In this document: in pieces, positions 1 to 10,288 of the stretch
How the letters are laid out: every line of letters begins with the position of its first letter
Numbering within the stretch: position 1 is the first letter of the stretch
NCBI GenBank assembly: GCA_016711295.1
Contig: JADJTE010000031.1
Location: 62,001 to 126,000 of the forward strand
Length of the DNA stretch: 64,000 bases
DNA from: Sphingobacteriales bacterium
Lineage (GTDB): Bacteria; Bacteroidota; Bacteroidia; Chitinophagales; UBA2359
Reading direction: 5' to 3'
The notes under the pieces: model-generated
What the model saw: only the letters and a program-made list of their open reading frames with translations
Databases searched by the model: none
What the model was told of the DNA's origin: nothing
Program-made: the position numbers and the translations under genes

Positions 1-2
1 CC

Positions 3-3000
3 GACGCAGCGGCTCCCGACTACAAAGGTCGCCGCATCACCACTCAAGAATATACCTTGGAGGGCGACCCTGCTGTTGTATTAGTGTCGAGTTTTACGCA
101 ACCCGATTATATTTTGGTCGACAACGCCACTTACAACAATGTTCAGGTATTTGCCCAACCAAGTAATATCGAAGTGACGGGCAACCCCGGTTCTGTGCCC
201 GCAGGTACCACCTCGCTCGATTTTGTGATTACGGTCAATAATATTGGGCAAGCCGTAACGGGCAATATAAGTATTCGCATCGACCGACAGTTGGGACCTA
301 CCAGCGAAACAGCTGCCCAACAAACCGTAGTGGCTCCGCTGGGCGAAAGCACTTATACCCTTAGCGTACCCATCAGTTCGGGCGATATGAACGGCACTAA
401 TACCTTTACAATTACTGTAGATGCTAACAACGCCGTTATCGAAGGTTGCGAAAACAACAATACGGCAAGCGTACAACTCACCATTCAGGATTGTACGCCT
501 CCTACGGTTACATTTGCGCCTGCTACCCAATATTGTACCAATACCAACCCTGTAACCCTAAGCGGTACTCCCGCCGGTGGTATTTTCTTGCTCAACGGCA
601 CGGAATTAGCAGGAAATAGCTTCGACCCCGACAATGCCGAATTAGGCAGCAATACGCTGACTTACCAATATACCGATGCTAATAATTGCGTTGGGCAAAG
701 CACTACAAATATTACTGTGAACGCAGCACCCTCGACTCAAATAGCTACTACTACTTTGGCTATTTGTTTAGATGAAAGCGTCACGGTCAGCCCCGAAGCG
801 TTTAGCTCGGCTGCTAATTATACTTGGAACTTCGGCGGCGGCACAGAAACTGCTACGGGTGGCAATCAAGAATACCAAGTATCTTGGGCTACACCTGGCA
901 CCAAAACCATTACACTCAATGCCACTACGGGCAATTGTGCTGCTAGTCCTACTACGATTGATGTAGTAGTAAGTGCGCCTTTGGCAGTACCTGCTATTAC
1001 TTGCGGCAATACAACTACCAATAGTGTTACGTTCCAATGGAATGCCATACCTGGCGCAACGGGTTATATCCTCAACCAAGACGGCACCATTATTTCGCAA
1101 GTAGGCAACAGCTATACCGCGACTGGCTTAACTGTGGGCGAAACAGTATCGCTATCAGTTATTGCGCAGGGCGATGCTCCTTGCGGCAATAGCAATACCT
1201 CGCTGACCCAATCGTGTACCGCTCAAAACTGCGAAGTTATTACAGCTACGGTCGATAATATCGAAGCTATCTATTGCGCTAACGAACCTGCTTTTACCTT
1301 GGTAGGTTCGCCTGCCAATGGTTCGTTCTTGGTCGATGGTGTAGCGGCTACACAATTTAACCCTGCTGCTTTGGGCGCAGGTTCGCACACTATTGTGTAT
1401 CAGGTAACACTCAACGGCGTTTGCCAATACACTTCTCAAACCTACCAAGCGACTATCTATAACTTGCCCGCGGTTCCTACTATCAGCGGCAATGCGATAT
1501 TCTGCCAAGGTGGCGGCACCGAACTGACCGCAGAAGGCGATTATGAGACTTATTTGTGGAACACAGGCAATACAGCCCAAACCATCAGCGTTACAGATGG
1601 CGGCACGTATAGCGTAGTCGTAAGCAACGAAGGCGGCTTGGGCTGCTCGGCGAGTGCTGCACTTGATGTGACCGAATTAATCGAACCTAACCTCGAAATT
1701 ACGGCTGCTAACAACGCCATAGTCTGCAACGGACAACCCCTAACCTTATTTGCTACGGCGGGTTATAGCTCGTACCAATGGGAAGGCGTATTTTCTAGTA
1801 CCGAAACCGCTACGGTATTTAATGCGGGGGTTTATACGGTCAATATCGTTGATGCCAATGGCTGTACGGCTTCTGAAAGCATCACCGTAACCGAAAATAC
1901 AATTACGCCTATCTCTTTGCAACTGAATGGCGCACCCGCACCCGGTACAGCTACCCTCTGCGGTGGTAGTGCTTTGTTAGATGCAGGCAGTGGCTACCAA
2001 ACTTATTTATGGTCAACTGGCGAAACGACACAAACCATTACTACTACTACACAAGGTAATTATAGCGTGACGGTGACGAACCAGAACAATTGTAGCGACG
2101 ATGTTGCCATACTTATCATATTTGGCACTGCCTTGCAACCCGAAATTACAGGCGACGCTACCATTTGTCCTGGCGAAACAGTTAGCTTAGATGCAGGCGA
2201 CGAATATGCCAACTATGCTTGGAGCAACAGCAGTACTACGGCGAGTATCACGGTATCAAGCCCTGGTACGTATAGCGTAACCGTAAGCGACGCAGCAGGC
2301 TGCACAGGCACCGATAGTTTCTTAGTCGTAGAGGACGAAGCCGCTATTCCGACCGCTGATTTTGCTATCGGTAGTTCGGGATTGTGCTTAGGCGAAACCC
2401 TGCAACTCACCAACCAATCGACCAATGCGGGTAGTAGTACTTGGACAATTACCAATACTATCACGGGCACTATACAAACCAGCAGTGATAATAACCCCAG
2501 TATTGCCCTCACCGAAGCAGGCGTTTATACCATTACCCTCGAAGTGCAAGCGGCTTGTGGCAATGCTACCGACGAGTTGAGCCGTACCGAAAGCGTAACA
2601 GTAAGCGACGGACCAGATATTACTATAATTGCCAACTTCGGCGAAATTTGCCCTGGCGACCCCGTAGAACTCACTTCGCAAGGCACCGCCAACCTGTCCG
2701 TAGCGTGGCTCGTAGGCACAACGGTAGTGGGCAACCAACCAACCTTAGCCGTAACGCCTATGGAAACGACAATTTATACGCTTACTGCAACCGATGCTAT
2801 CGGGTGTTTGGCAAGCGATACTGCCGAAGTGAAAGTAGCAGATGCCTGCGAATTGCCTACCGTCATTACGCCCAATGGCGATGGTTATAATGATACTTGG
2901 CAAATACCCCAAGCTAATCTGCTTGATGTCAAAATAGATGTAGAGATATACAATCGCTGGGGTCAGTTGGTATATAATCGCCAATCTTATAGCAACGGAA

Positions 3001-3119
3001 GCGCGTTTGCAGGACAGAACAACGATGGCGGCGACCTCACGCATGGTACCTATTATTTCGTTATTCGATTTAGCGATGCTACACAACCTCTATCGGGCAA
3101 CCTCACCATTGTGCGCTAA
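3..3119 (+). CDS. T9SS adhesin-like surface protein, type B sorting domain (5' partial)
   Basis: The reading frame is open from the window edge, so the start and signal peptide lie outside; about 1038 codons are visible. The protein is a string of Ig/PKD/SprB-like beta-sandwich repeats, rich in Thr, Asn, Ser and Gly, with recurring short motifs of the type YLWNTGNTAQTI / YSVTVTN. The last ~90 residues begin at LPTVITPNGDGYND and contain IYNRWGQLVY, the signature of the gliding-motility-associated (type B) C-terminal domain that directs T9SS export and surface attachment. A PorP/SprF gene follows directly, the usual partner of type B cargo. Expected role: very large cell-surface adhesin or matrix protein; ligand unknown. 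Family assignment is firm, function is inference. Confidence 0.9.
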   Translation, partial: DAAAPDYKGRRITTQEYTLEGDPAVVLVSSFTQPDYILVDNATYNNVQVFAQPSNIEVTGNPGSVPAGTTSLDFVITVNNIGQAVTGNISIRIDRQLGPTSETAAQQTVVAPLGESTYTLSVPISSGDMNGTNTFTITVDANNAVIEGCENNNTASVQLTIQDCTPPTVTFAPATQYCTNTNPVTLSGTPAGGIFLLNGTELAGNSFDPDNAELGSNTLTYQYTDANNCVGQSTTNITVNAAPSTQIATTTLAICLDESVTVSPEAFSSAANYTWNFGGGTETATGGNQEYQVSWATPGTKTITLNATTGNCAASPTTIDVVVSAPLAVPAITCGNTTTNSVTFQWNAIPGATGYILNQDGTIISQVGNSYTATGLTVGETVSLSVIAQGDAPCGNSNTSLTQSCTAQNCEVITATVDNIEAIYCANEPAFTLVGSPANGSFLVDGVAATQFNPAALGAGSHTIVYQVTLNGVCQYTSQTYQATIYNLPAVPTISGNAIFCQGGGTELTAEGDYETYLWNTGNTAQTISVTDGGTYSVVVSNEGGLGCSASAALDVTELIEPNLEITAANNAIVCNGQPLTLFATAGYSSYQWEGVFSSTETATVFNAGVYTVNIVDANGCTASESITVTENTITPISLQLNGAPAPGTATLCGGSALLDAGSGYQTYLWSTGETTQTITTTTQGNYSVTVTNQNNCSDDVAILIIFGTALQPEITGDATICPGETVSLDAGDEYANYAWSNSSTTASITVSSPGTYSVTVSDAAGCTGTDSFLVVEDEAAIPTADFAIGSSGLCLGETLQLTNQSTNAGSSTWTITNTITGTIQTSSDNNPSIALTEAGVYTITLEVQAACGNATDELSRTESVTVSDGPDITIIANFGEICPGDPVELTSQGTANLSVAWLVGTTVVGNQPTLAVTPMETTIYTLTATDAIGCLASDTAEVKVADACELPTVITPNGDGYNDTWQIPQANLLDVKIDVEIYNRWGQLVYNRQSYSNGSAFAGQNNDGGDLTHGTYYFVIRFSDATQPLSGNLTIVR

Positions 3120-3140
3120 AACAAATCATTATCGAACAAT

Positions 3141-3173
3141 AGACCTTATAAGTACGCTACTTCTATAAGGTCT
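3141..3173. terminator. stem-loop between adhesin and porP/sprF genes
   Basis: Perfect 10-bp inverted repeat (AGACCTTATA at 3141-3150, TATAAGGTCT at 3164-3173) with a 13-nt loop, 21 bp after the adhesin stop. No T-run follows, so it could be an attenuator or mRNA-stabilising hairpin rather than a full terminator. Confidence 0.45.
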
Positions 3174-3237
3174 GTTGCCGATAAATCAATACATCTCTAT
3201 GTTTTTTATTCGTTATCCATCAATTGTCTATACAATA

Positions 3238-4144
3238 ATGAAAAAAATATTCCTTGCTGCCGCTCTCTTATTTGTTGTGGCAACAGAAACGCTGCAAGCG
3301 CAGCAAATATTTCAATTGAGCCAATATATGCTCAACGACTTTGCCTATAACCCCGCCGTAGCAGGCAGCCGCGATAATTTTATCACCAAAGCCGGTTTCC
3401 GCAAGCAATGGACAGGTATAGAAGGTGCGCCCACAACAGTATATGCAGGTATACATGGCAATTTGAGCCAGAAAAAATCTGCGGGTATTGGGGCATTGCT
3501 ATTCAGCGATGTCACTGGTCCCACACGTCGTTTGGGCGTACAGTTGGCTTATGCCTATCATTTGCCCCTCAATTTGGAAGGTACTACGACCTTGGGTTTT
3601 GGTATCAGCGGCATCTTGGGGCAGGCAGCTATCAATTTTAGCGATTTGGTCATTGATGATGCAGGCGACCCGCAATTGGGCAATGGTTCGCAAAGCAAAT
3701 TTGGCGGCGATGCCAATTTTGGGGTTTATTTGCGCAGCACTAACTATTCGGTTGGCTTGGCAGCTAACCAATTATTTGCCAGCAAATTTAATTTCTTGGG
3801 CAACGACGAAGCAAATATCCAAAATGCCCGCCACTTTTACCTAATGGGTAATTATCGGTTCGACCTCAATGAAAAATTTGGTTTAGAGCCTGGATTGTTG
3901 CTCAAAATTGGCCAAGGAGCTAATCCCCATGGCGGAAATCAATGCCCGCGCTATTTATGACCGACAATATTGGGCAGGTTTGTCGTATCGTACCGAAGAC
4001 GCATTAGCTATCATGTTGGGTATACAACTCAACAACGGCTTTAATGTCGCATATTCTTACGACCTCACAACATCGGGTTTAAATGCAGTTAGTAATGGTG
4101 CCCACGAGATTACGCTGGGCTATGATTTTAGCATTTTTAAATAG
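3238..4144 (+). CDS. PorP/SprF family type IX secretion outer-membrane protein (one frameshift)
   Basis: The start at 3238 gives a clean signal peptide (MKKIFLAAALLFVVATETLQA); the frame upstream of it has no homology-like content. The mature protein starts QQIFQLSQYMLNDFAYNPAVAG and has alternating beta-strand patterns ending near YSYDLTTSGL...HEITLGYDF, typical of the PorP/SprF family of ~300 residues. Near 3926 the frame breaks inside CCCC: removing one C joins NP to MAEINARAIYDRQYWAGLSYR, which restores the family pattern, so this is probably a one-base insertion error. Function by family: outer-membrane component paired with a type B T9SS substrate, here the adhesin directly upstream. 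Confidence 0.9.
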
Positions 4145-4189
4145 ACCCGCAAGCCAAATTTTTTTAGACCCGACTTACACCAAAGCACT

Positions 4190-4227
4190 ACTGCCGCTAT
4201 ACCTAATTTATTGGGCATAGCGGCAGT
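4190..4227. terminator. bidirectional terminator hairpin between convergent genes
   Basis: Perfect 11-bp arms (ACTGCCGCTAT 4190-4200, ATAGCGGCAGT 4217-4227), 16-nt loop, T-rich on the + side. It lies between porP/sprF (+) and the DUF1800 gene (-). Confidence 0.6.
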
Positions 4228-4303
4228 TTGTTATAGGTAGTATTGTCGTGTAAGCAGGGCGGCGCATAGCCTAAGCCTATTTTGGTATAATGGCATTCTA
4301 TAA

Positions 4304-4323
4304 CCTGCGATTTAAATCGTGGG
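4304..4323. repeat. palindrome around GATTTAAATC
   Basis: CCTGCGATTTAAATCGTGGG is a near-perfect palindrome with G-U-compatible mismatches, just past the DUF1800 stop. A close relative lies at 50563-50585, also at a convergent gene boundary. Confidence 0.45.
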
Positions 4324-4340
4324 CAAGTTGGGTTTATTTT

Positions 4341-5793
4341 TTAGGACAACTGAAATTCGGGCAGCCTTATGAGATGGTTGAATAGGTTTATCATTTGTAT
4401 GCCTGCTTCGGGCCAATCCAGATTCCAGTAGTTTTGGGTAAAATAGTTTTCGGGTATTTCGCCCTTGAATACTTCGGTGGCGGTGTCGTATGCGTTGGGG
4501 TCGTACATGCCATTGGGCATAAAGAAGTCAATTACGCTTTGTACGACATAAGCCGCGTCGCTGCTGTCGCCCGATAGGTTGCGGGCAAGTTCGACCAGCG
4601 CATCGGTATAGGCGGTATTGGTTTGGTTGGCTAATAGGTAATCGCCCAATACATCCCACCGTTTTGTCAGTTGTGTTTCGTTAATCCAAGTGCGGTGTCC
4701 TGCCCAGCCTGCTACATCGATAGGTGTAAACAGCGATTGACCCATTGAAGTAAGATAGGCACGCATTGCGTCGATGACGGTAGTATCGGTGGGTACTTCG
4801 GTTTGGTGCAAAAACCCGACGAGTAGCTCGACAGGGCTTTTGATATTGATGCCGATGGTGGTATCGTCCAAGAAATGCTCGCTTTTAAACAGTTGGCGCA
4901 ATACGGGGGCTATTTCAAAATTATTGGCGATAAATGTGCCCGCCAGTGCCGTCACGATTGTTTCGTCGGGTGTGGCATAGACAAAATGGCGGTATAATTT
5001 TTGGCAGATATGGTGGGCTATTTCGGTAGAGCGTTGGGTGAATAGGATATTATGTAGGTCGTCGTAGTTCCAAGCCCCTGTTTGCCCAAAGATGGTTTTG
5101 TTGTTCGTATCAAATCGGGTGCTATCGAAATATGGGGCTACGCATGAGCTGGACGTGGCTCGCCAGCCCGTGAGTGCTTTGGCGGCTTGTTGTATGTCGG
5201 TTTCGGTATAGTTGTTGTCTGCGCCTAATGTAAATAGCTCAAACAATTCGCGGGCATAGTTTTCGTTAGGGCTATTTTTGGTGCTTTGCGCTCCATTGAG
5301 GTATAATAGCATTGCCCCCGATTTGCCTATTTGTTCGGTAAAGGTTTTAAAATTGCCCAGAGCATATTGTTGTAATAAGTGGTGGTATTCGTATAAATAA
5401 GCCGAGCAATCGTAAACGTCCCATTCGGTTACGAAATGGTTGTGCCAAAATAGGGCTAACCGCTCGCGCAAAGCCGTTGGCTATCATATCGTTTATCCAC
5501 TGCCGCGACCATTCGTAGAGGTGGTCGCGCGATTCGGCGGTGAAGTCGGTATAGTTGTCAATGGGGCTTCGTGTCCAGTTATACCAAACAGGAGCGGCAG
5601 CCGTGGGCATACTGATAGCGGTATCGATGAGGCTATCTATTAGCGCACTTGGCGATAGACTGAGGGCTGCTGTTAGTTGGCTATGAGTAGCTCCAAAACC
5701 TAAACGCCGATAGATATGTGTTACTCGTTGTTTGTTCCAGGGGCGTTGTGCGCTGGGTATATATGGGTTTATAGTACCGTTGATGCAGGTCAT
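4341..5793 (-). CDS. DUF1800 family protein (one frameshift)
   Basis: The N-terminal part contains the family motif HIYRRLGFGAT; the C-terminal part contains LRERLALFWHNHFVTEW, NENYARELFELFTLG and VAGWAGHRTWIN, all hallmarks of DUF1800, whose biochemical role is not established. The two halves are in different frames and join at about 5472, where dropping one T of a TTT run gives continuous ...NGLRERLALFWHNHF. The start at 5793 (MTCINGTINP) was chosen because the longer frame overlaps the upstream dioxygenase gene. DUF1800 genes usually travel with a DUF1501 gene in Bacteroidota; none is adjacent here. Length ~483 residues, normal for the family. Confidence 0.85.
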
Positions 5794-5837
5794 AGTAATG
5801 GCAAAGTGTGATGGTGAGTGTATATGCCTCAGAAGGT

Positions 5838-6362
5838 TTATGCCAATTTGACGGGTGGCTGCATGACCGTGCCGCATTGTTGGCAGGTGCGTAGTTGTTC
5901 TGAGTCATAAAATTGCTGCAAGACCACAGGCAATTGCTGTTCTATGTCGGTTAGCGTAAACTCGGTTTGGTGCAAGGGCTGGTGGCATTGTTCGCAAAAC
6001 CACATGCAGCTATCCTTTTCTTTGGGGGCGCGGTAACGCTCTATCACCAGACCCACCGTATTGGCGGGGCGTTGGGGCGAGTGGGGCACGTGAGGCGGCA
6101 ACAAGAACATTTCGCCTTGTCGTATGGGTATGTCCACGGGTTTGCCGTCTTCGATGATTTTTACTACTATGTCGCCTTCTATTTGATAGAATAGCTCTTC
6201 GCCGTCTTCGTAGTGGTAATCTTTGCGGGCGTTGGGTCCGCCTACTATCATGACGATAAAATCATCGTTTTGGATATAAACTTGTTTGTTGCCCACAGGT
6301 GGTTTTAGCAAGTCGCGGTGGTCGTCTACCCATTTTTGGAGGTTAAATGCACGCTGTATCAT
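5838..6362 (-). CDS. nbaC: 3-hydroxyanthranilate 3,4-dioxygenase
   Basis: The 174-residue cupin dioxygenase opens 3-hydroxyanthranilate to 2-amino-3-carboxymuconate semialdehyde in the kynurenine route (tryptophan breakdown / NAD precursor supply). Visible motifs: VMIVGGPNARKDYHYEDGEE with metal-binding His/Glu near residues 50-57, a second cupin motif at MFLLPPHVPHSPQRP, and the C-terminal rubredoxin-like iron site CEQC ... CQQC present in bacterial forms. It lies 45 bp upstream of the DUF1800 gene and 67 bp downstream of the DUF885 gene on the same strand. No other kynurenine genes are in the window. Confidence 0.95.
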   Translation of the reverse strand: MIQRAFNLQKWVDDHRDLLKPPVGNKQVYIQNDDFIVMIVGGPNARKDYHYEDGEELFYQIEGDIVVKIIEDGKPVDIPIRQGEMFLLPPHVPHSPQRPANTVGLVIERYRAPKEKDSCMWFCEQCHQPLHQTEFTLTDIEQQLPVVLQQFYDSEQLRTCQQCGTVMQPPVKLA

Positions 6363-6428
6363 GGCGGTAATGGTATGGTATATTTAGGTGTGAATGGTAT
6401 TTTTTTTATGGGATTGGGAGGGTGTTTG

Positions 6429-8213
6429 TTACGGTGTTTCTTTCATCAACTGTTTGATATATTTGACGGGAGCCGAGCCATAGCTCAAAAATTGTTCGTG
6501 GAAGGCTTTTAGGTTAAATGCTTCGCCTTGTTGTTGTCGGAGGCTTTCGCGGAGGTCATAAATTTCGCGGAATCCTGAAAAATAGCTGCACAATTGTACT
6601 TGCGAGAGGGTAGCTCTGCGCCATTTTTCTCCGGCTTCGGCACTTTGCTGAAATGCTTCGCGGACGAGTAAGTCGTTTACTTGTTTTTCGGAATAATTTA
6701 GGACATGAATGCCGTAGTCTAAGATAGTATTGCAAGTACTGCGCAGGTTCCATTTGTAGTACATCAGCCACATTTCGGGTTCGTTATTGCCGTAGCCTTG
6801 TTCGAGCATCATGCGCTCGCCATATACCGCCCAGCCCTCTATCATTGCGCCGTTGCCTAAGATAGCTTTTATCAGGCTGGGCGAATTATTGCTATAAACC
6901 AATTGTGTGTAGTGTCCTAGGATAGCTTCGTGTATATTTAGGATTTGCAGGATATAGTGGTTATACTCGCGCAGATAGCTCTCTGCTTTTTGGGGTGTAT
7001 AGCCGTCTAAGGGAGTAACGTTATAAAAAGTAGGTGCGTTTTTGTCATAGGGTCCGGGCGAAGAGATACTTGCTCCTGCTACGCCGCGCATAAACAAGGG
7101 AGTTTCGCGCACTTCTAAGGGTTTTGTTGGGTCTATATATATGAGTTGATGCTCGGTGATGAAGCGCGATAGTTCGGGTATTTGTTGTCGTATGGCTGCT
7201 ACGAAATTATTGGGCTGTACGTGTTTTTCCGAGATTTTGTCAATCAGCAATTTTATCATTTCTAAATCGTCGTCGGGTTTAGGCATTTTGCCCATGTGTT
7301 TAGCCCAAATTTCGTGGCTAATTTTTTTCATTTTCTCGTGCAAATCTCGTTTGTGTTCTAATGCTTTATTAAACATCTGTTCGGCACTATAATCCGACAC
7401 GATGTCATAGGCAAATTTTCGGCTAAACAAGTCTTTGCCAATTCTAAAACTGCGAAATGCCTTGTCCGCACCTTGCTTTTTGCCGTCGGCTAATATTTTT
7501 TGTAGGTGTGCTATATAGTTTTTTACGGCGGCACGGCTCGAATCGACGCGCGACATATAGCCTTGGCGTAGGTCGGCTGCAAGCGGGGCTTTTTTGATTG
7601 AATCGGTCAGCATGTCGAAGACGCTCAACGCGCCTTCGTTTTGTAGAATGCCCAATTCGGTATGTTCTTGGGTGGGTTGGCGCAAATTGGCTTTTGCGGC
7701 GGCATAATAAGCGGTCGTTTGGGTCAAACGTTGGTTGATATGCGCCAATCTTTCGGGCAGTGGTGCATAGTCAGCTTCGAGCAGCGTATTGAGCGTATTG
7801 GCTACGTTATAATTAGAGGGGTCCCACTCGTAGCTCCTAAATTCGTTGGTATACCAGATGTTTGCTTCCAATTGGTTGCGCATCATCAGGCGGTCGGTTT
7901 GGTTGGGCACAGACAGCGTGCCGTCAAAGGCTGCTAACGAGTCTAAGTATTGTTGGGCAAAAACGAGTCCGCGCTGCCTTGTCGCTTCGTCGGGTAGGCT
8001 CACGCGGTCGGCATATCGATAATAGCCCACCCCGGCAGCCCATTCGGGGTTTTCTGCCCAGAGTGCGTCTATAAATCGCGCTTTGAATGCCTCAAATTTA
8101 GCATCTTGATTGGCTTTGTTGTTAGGGTTATGGTTGTTGCCATTTGATTGGCAAGCCGACATCAATCCATTGCCGAGGGCAAGTACTAATAATAACCATA
8201 AGGGATATCGCAT
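6429..8213 (-). CDS. DUF885 family lipoprotein, putative gluzincin metallopeptidase
   Basis: The start at 8213 gives a lipoprotein signal (MRYPLWLLLVLALGNGLMSAC); the longer frame would run through the promoter box at 8243-8250. About 594 residues. The zinc-binding motif HEAILGH is near residue 428, with a downstream helix EGWAVYGERMM near 459, matching the HEAxxGH...E pattern of DUF885 proteins, which resemble carboxypeptidase-type gluzincins. Predicted to be a periplasmic or outer-membrane-anchored peptidase. Substrate not known. The frame is intact. Confidence 0.85.
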   Translation of the reverse strand: MRYPLWLLLVLALGNGLMSACQSNGNNHNPNNKANQDAKFEAFKARFIDALWAENPEWAAGVGYYRYADRVSLPDEATRQRGLVFAQQYLDSLAAFDGTLSVPNQTDRLMMRNQLEANIWYTNEFRSYEWDPSNYNVANTLNTLLEADYAPLPERLAHINQRLTQTTAYYAAAKANLRQPTQEHTELGILQNEGALSVFDMLTDSIKKAPLAADLRQGYMSRVDSSRAAVKNYIAHLQKILADGKKQGADKAFRSFRIGKDLFSRKFAYDIVSDYSAEQMFNKALEHKRDLHEKMKKISHEIWAKHMGKMPKPDDDLEMIKLLIDKISEKHVQPNNFVAAIRQQIPELSRFITEHQLIYIDPTKPLEVRETPLFMRGVAGASISSPGPYDKNAPTFYNVTPLDGYTPQKAESYLREYNHYILQILNIHEAILGHYTQLVYSNNSPSLIKAILGNGAMIEGWAVYGERMMLEQGYGNNEPEMWLMYYKWNLRSTCNTILDYGIHVLNYSEKQVNDLLVREAFQQSAEAGEKWRRATLSQVQLCSYFSGFREIYDLRESLRQQQGEAFNLKAFHEQFLSYGSAPVKYIKQLMKETP

Positions 8214-8242
8214 ACAATTAGGTCTCCTCTCCATAAGTGCGG

Positions 8243-8250
8243 CAAATGTA
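8243..8250 (-). promoter_or_regulatory. Bacteroidota -7 box for the DUF885 gene
   Basis: TACATTTG on the minus strand matches TAnnTTTG, 30 bp upstream of the chosen start at 8213. Confidence 0.6.
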
Positions 8251-8316
8251 CGGAATATTGCCCAAAAAAACACTCCATCTACACAACTTTGGCGTTTGTA
8301 TGCTTATTGTGTGGGT

Positions 8317-9678
8317 CTAATCTGCATTTTTGGGTATGACTACTCTAAACGTCGTTCCTTTTTCGGGAATTGATTCTTGGACAAAAATTTTGCCTTTGTG
8401 GTAGTCTTGTATGATGCGTTTGGATAGCGACAAGCCCAAGCCCCAACCGCGTTTTTTGGTACTGAATCCAGGCTCAAAAATGGTATTAAACTGTGATTTG
8501 GCGATGCCTCTGCCCGTATCGTTCACCTCTATTGTTATTTGTTTGCCTTCGTCTAAGATGCGCACTGCTATTGTTCCTGTATTTTCCATCGCATCTAAGG
8601 CGTTTTTGAGTAAGTTTTCTATCACCCAATCGAATAATGTAGGGCTTACGGGTGCCATCACTTGGGGGTGGCTGCTCTCAAATTGGAATTGTATTTTGGC
8701 AGATGCCCGGCGTTTGACGTATTCGGTTACTTTGCGTACTTCTTCTACAATGTCGGCGAGTTCTAATCGGGGTTCGGAGCCTATTTTAGAAAAACGGTCG
8801 GCTATCAGTTTTAGGCGCATCACGTCTTTTTCTATTTCCTCGCCTATCATCCGCGATTGCCCGCTGGGGTCGTCTTGAAATTTCAGTATTTCGACCCATG
8901 CTATCATCGACGACAAGGGCGTGCCTAATTGGTGGGCGGTTTCTTTTGCCATACCCAGCCATACCTTGTTTTGTTCTGAACGCCGCGATATACTGAACAT
9001 CGTGTAAGCACCTATAATAAACATTCCTATAATACCGAATTGAATATATGGGTATATTTTTAGCTGGCTCAATAAAAATGAATCTGTGCGATAAATATAC
9101 ACAAAGTTACTAACGTCTGTTGTGTCGCCATGATAAAATTTGGGCAACTTGATTTCGACGGGCGGATAATCATCTTTCATCGATTCGAAATATTTTTTCA
9201 GTTGCGGCGTATCGATTATGCCCAAGCTATCATTGGTAGTATTACGGGCAGCCACGATGTTTTTTTGGGCATCAGTAAGTATGACAGGAATATTGGTATT
9301 GCCCTGGACAATGTCGAGCAAAAACTCCATCTCCGAATCGTTAGACATGGGCGCACTTTCCATGAGGCGAGTTAGCACCTCCACATCGATTTTGCCGTTT
9401 GGAGCATTTTCTTGGACTATCTGTTTCAATAAATCGACATCTATGCGATTAGACGAAAGTGCTGCACTATGGACTCTTTGCTGTGCTGTAGCCCATACTT
9501 TTACCTTTTTGCGCTCCTCCTCCATCAATTGCTGCGCTAGAATATAGTTGTATATCAATGATGCCGCAACGATGAACAAGCCGACTATTAACAAGGCCAC
9601 TTTCCAACGGTCTTTGCGCGAATAGATGTTTTGGGTAGCGGTTCGGTTGCGCTGCTGTATAACGCCTGATGTACTCAT
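8317..9678 (-). CDS. membrane sensor histidine kinase (orphan)
   Basis: 453 residues: TM helix ~27-48, extracytoplasmic sensor ~50-210, second TM ~213-230, then a HisKA-like region with phospho-acceptor His249 in KETAHQLGTPLSSMIAW, N box NLLKNALDAM, G1 box DTGRGIAK and G2 box GWGLGLSLSKR. The HQLGTPLSS H-box is typical of a Bacteroidota kinase group. No recognisable HAMP motif and no response-regulator gene nearby, so the partner must be encoded elsewhere. The signal sensed is unknown. Confidence 0.93.
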   Translation of the reverse strand: MSTSGVIQQRNRTATQNIYSRKDRWKVALLIVGLFIVAASLIYNYILAQQLMEEERKKVKVWATAQQRVHSAALSSNRIDVDLLKQIVQENAPNGKIDVEVLTRLMESAPMSNDSEMEFLLDIVQGNTNIPVILTDAQKNIVAARNTTNDSLGIIDTPQLKKYFESMKDDYPPVEIKLPKFYHGDTTDVSNFVYIYRTDSFLLSQLKIYPYIQFGIIGMFIIGAYTMFSISRRSEQNKVWLGMAKETAHQLGTPLSSMIAWVEILKFQDDPSGQSRMIGEEIEKDVMRLKLIADRFSKIGSEPRLELADIVEEVRKVTEYVKRRASAKIQFQFESSHPQVMAPVSPTLFDWVIENLLKNALDAMENTGTIAVRILDEGKQITIEVNDTGRGIAKSQFNTIFEPGFSTKKRGWGLGLSLSKRIIQDYHKGKIFVQESIPEKGTTFRVVIPKNAD

Positions 9679-9828
9679 AGATGAGTGGTGAGTTTTGGGT
9701 TGCTATTTGGTAAGTTGTTGGTTTCTATTGAGCAGCGAGCTTCTATTTTAGATAGATGTTTTGTTTTGGGAAAAGCCTTGCTTAGTATTTAATACGCCCA
9801 AATCCTTTAATTATTGCGCAAAAAGCCG

Positions 9829-9836
9829 TACTTTTG
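9829..9836 (+). promoter_or_regulatory. -7 box for the NifU-like gene
   Basis: TACTTTTG fits TAnnTTTG; it is 52 bp before the ATG at 9889 and supports that start over the longer frame. Confidence 0.6.
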
Positions 9837-9888
9837 TTGCTCGTTGGCGGGTTGTCCGCCTTTGTGCCTTATCCTTTATCTACCTTTC

Positions 9889-10140
9889 ATGGAGCAGTCT
9901 TTATTGTGCAGAGTAGAGCAGTCGCTCGATACCATTCGCCCACATTTGCGTTCTGACGGCGGCGATATTGAAATTGTGGGCATCACCGACGACTATATTT
10001 TGCAAGTGCGTTGGTTGGGGGCTTGTTTGTCGTGCCCGATGAGTTTTATGACTATGCGAGCAGGTATCGAACAAGCCGTCCGGATGGCTGTGCCCGAAAT
10101 AGTAGCAGTCGAAGCCGTTTCGGAGTCGCCAATATACTAA
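9889..10140 (+). CDS. NifU C-terminal domain protein (Fe-S scaffold/carrier)
   Basis: 83 residues made only of the NifU-C/Nfu domain: VEQSLDTIRPHLRSDGGDIEIV, then the cluster-binding CxxC in LGACLSCPMSFMTMRAGIE. Such proteins carry Fe-S clusters to target enzymes in the cytosol. The start at 9889 is fixed by the promoter at 9829 and by the domain boundary. It is monocistronic and convergent with the FtsX-type permease gene. Consumers in the window could include MqnE or the Rrf2 regulator, but that is speculation. Confidence 0.92.
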   Translation: MEQSLLCRVEQSLDTIRPHLRSDGGDIEIVGITDDYILQVRWLGACLSCPMSFMTMRAGIEQAVRMAVPEIVAVEAVSESPIY

Positions 10141-10144
10141 ACCC

Positions 10145-10252
10145 GTAGCTATTTAGGGCATGGGGTTTTGAGCTATGTCTATCTGATAAGGCGTGATATC
10201 GTTGCATATCCGATTAGAAATAGCTATTCTTCCTACAAGGCTAAATAGTTAC
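10145..10252. repeat. small inverted-repeat element R3, copy a
   Basis: 108 bp bounded by GTAGCTATTTAG (10145-10156) and CTAAATAGTTAC (10241-10252), inverse with one mismatch. Its reverse complement resembles 37841-37950: both carry ACTATTTAGCCTTGTAGG near one end, CTAATCGRATATGC inside and CCTAAATAGYTAC at the other end. It begins 4 bp after the NifU-like stop. MITE-like or structured 3' element. Confidence 0.6.
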
Positions 10253-10288
10253 CTAAACCCTTATCTATGTGCGAATAAGCGCGGGCGT

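Noticed and set aside
81..3086. Long antisense ORFs inside the T9SS adhesin genes
   Set aside because: Shadow frames of repetitive Thr/Asn-rich coding sequence; no promoters or domains.
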